NCBI GenBank assembly: GCA_934754415.1
Contig: CAKVIS010000029.1
Coordinates: forward strand, 1 to 23,656
Direction: 5' to 3'
Length of the DNA stretch: 23,656 bases
DNA from: an uncultured Bulleidia sp.
Lineage (GTDB): Bacteria; Bacillota_I; Bacilli_A; Erysipelotrichales; Erysipelotrichaceae
The notes below the pieces were generated by a model. That model searched no databases. It was not told the DNA's origin and worked only from the letters and a program-made list of their open reading frames with translations. A program made the position numbers and the translations under genes. Shown in pieces: positions 22,972 to 23,656 of this stretch (position 1 is its first letter; each line of letters begins with the position of its first letter).

Positions 22972-23609
22972 AAATACAAAACCTGATAATGCGTCATTGG
23001 CACTATCAGGTTTTTTAATACATACAGCAGATTAAGAAGATCAAGTGGTGTATCAAAAGCACAGGTACATTGTAAAGGGGTGTTTGATACGCTTCCCCAT
23101 TTTGCATAACCAAAATCAATGCCTGCATTACAGGATGCCTGCTGATCGGATAAGGCATCACCTATATAAATGACTTCTTCTGCAGATACATGTAAGTTTT
23201 CAATGCACTTTAAAAGTGGTTCCGGATCAGGTTTATGCTTTTCTGTATCTTCGGCAAGAATCACGGTATCCATGTATTTATCAATCCCTTTGGAACATAT
23301 ATCCAGTTGATATTGATCACGGGTTTTGGCAGACACAATGGCCTGCTGGATGCCATGTTTCTGAAATGCTTCAAAAACTTCCATAAATCCTTCATAGAGT
23401 GTGGCGTCTTCTTCATATTCGTTGACATATTTTACCCATCTTGCATAGGTGGTTTCAGGATCTTTAACCTGTAATTCTTCCATGACTTTCATTCCTGGAT
23501 AAGAGGCAAATTTCAATACCTGATCAAATGTCCATTTTTCATTTGTTTCTTCTTCGATGATTTTCATTAACGGAAACATATTCATAAAAGTGATGGTGTG
23601 GAAACCCAC
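22896..23609 (-). pseudogene. HAD-family phosphatase, truncated at the N-terminus and lacking its own stop
   Basis: Remnant of a haloacid dehalogenase-type phosphatase. Motif II (IVSAKTRDQ), the motif III lysine (KHKPDPEPL) and motif IV (VIYIGDALSDQQA) are present. The nucleophile motif DxDGT and the residues around it are missing: the frame opens with a GTG that lies inside an IS-end hairpin at 23605-23627. At the other end the natural protein should finish near DLLNLL (about 23025), but the frame runs on through the terminator hairpin at 22980-23016 and into the end of guaA on the opposite strand, overlapping it by 76 bases. Without the nucleophile it cannot be an active phosphatase. If an intact 5' part lies beyond the window, the gene was split by the insertion. 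Confidence 0.75.
22980..23016. terminator. Bidirectional terminator between guaA and the HAD remnant
   Basis: AACCTGATA (22980-22988) and TATCAGGTT (23004-23012) form a 9-bp stem. Six T follow on the plus strand, and TTTTGTATTTTT follows on the minus strand, so it can end both transcripts. Confidence 0.85.
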
Positions 23610-23656
23610 GTGTCTTTAGACCGTGGGAGGAAACACCTGTAAATCAGCCCTGATTT
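23601..23656. mobile_element. End of an IS200/IS605-like element (rest beyond window)
   Basis: GAAACCCACG (23601-23610) and CGTGGGAGG (23622-23630) flank TCTTTAGA in an imperfect hairpin, the shape and wording typical of IS200/IS605 and TnpB-element ends. A second hairpin, AAATCA/TGATTT, lies at 23641-23656. The junction with the HAD gene falls somewhere between about 23585 and 23605. No transposase or TnpB coding is inside the window, and I cannot tell whether this is the left or right end. Confidence 0.55.

Overview
The window looks like chromosome of a low-GC, fermentative gut Firmicute, probably near Erysipelotrichia or related Clostridia. The basis is A+T-rich DNA, strong Shine-Dalgarno sites, many hairpin-T-tract terminators, RAT/PRD antitermination of PTS genes, a cre-like site and a guanine riboswitch. 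The taxon is an inference. No rRNA, tRNA or CRISPR array is visible.

Left part (1-7130), sugar uptake. A decayed minus-strand gene with two in-frame TGA codons (89-421) is followed by a promoter and a RAT/terminator leader, a glucose-family PTS EIICBA (689-2827) and its likely BglG/GlcT-type antiterminator (3031-3855). A NADAR/YbiA-like protein, the HTH tail of a lost gene, and a GH36 alpha-galactosidase (4860-7028) come next.

Middle (7130-14630). An AAA/DUF4143 ATPase lies behind about 33-bp tandem repeats. Then comes the most interesting locus: a cre-overlapped promoter, a variant RAT and terminator, a second PRD antiterminator (9039-9869), a beta-glucoside-type EIIBC with an extra EIIB-like domain lacking the cysteine (9984-11582), an M81 (MlrC-like) metallopeptidase, a TIM-barrel-like protein of the DUF7916 type, and a separate EIIA (14045-14527). 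Together they look like an uncharacterised PTS pathway whose imported compound is opened by an amide or peptide hydrolase.

Right part (14630-23656). A two-TM small protein is translationally coupled to a membrane 4Fe-4S protein and followed by an unrecognised 128-aa protein. A guanine riboswitch controls xpt-pbuX (16547-18459). A minus-strand aminotransferase and 2-hydroxyacid dehydrogenase pair diverges from a LysR regulator across a perfect palindrome. A GMP synthase lacking its glutamine amidotransferase half (21982-22971) faces a HAD phosphatase gene that has lost its N-terminal motif to an IS200/IS605-like end at the window edge and also seems to have lost its stop codon.
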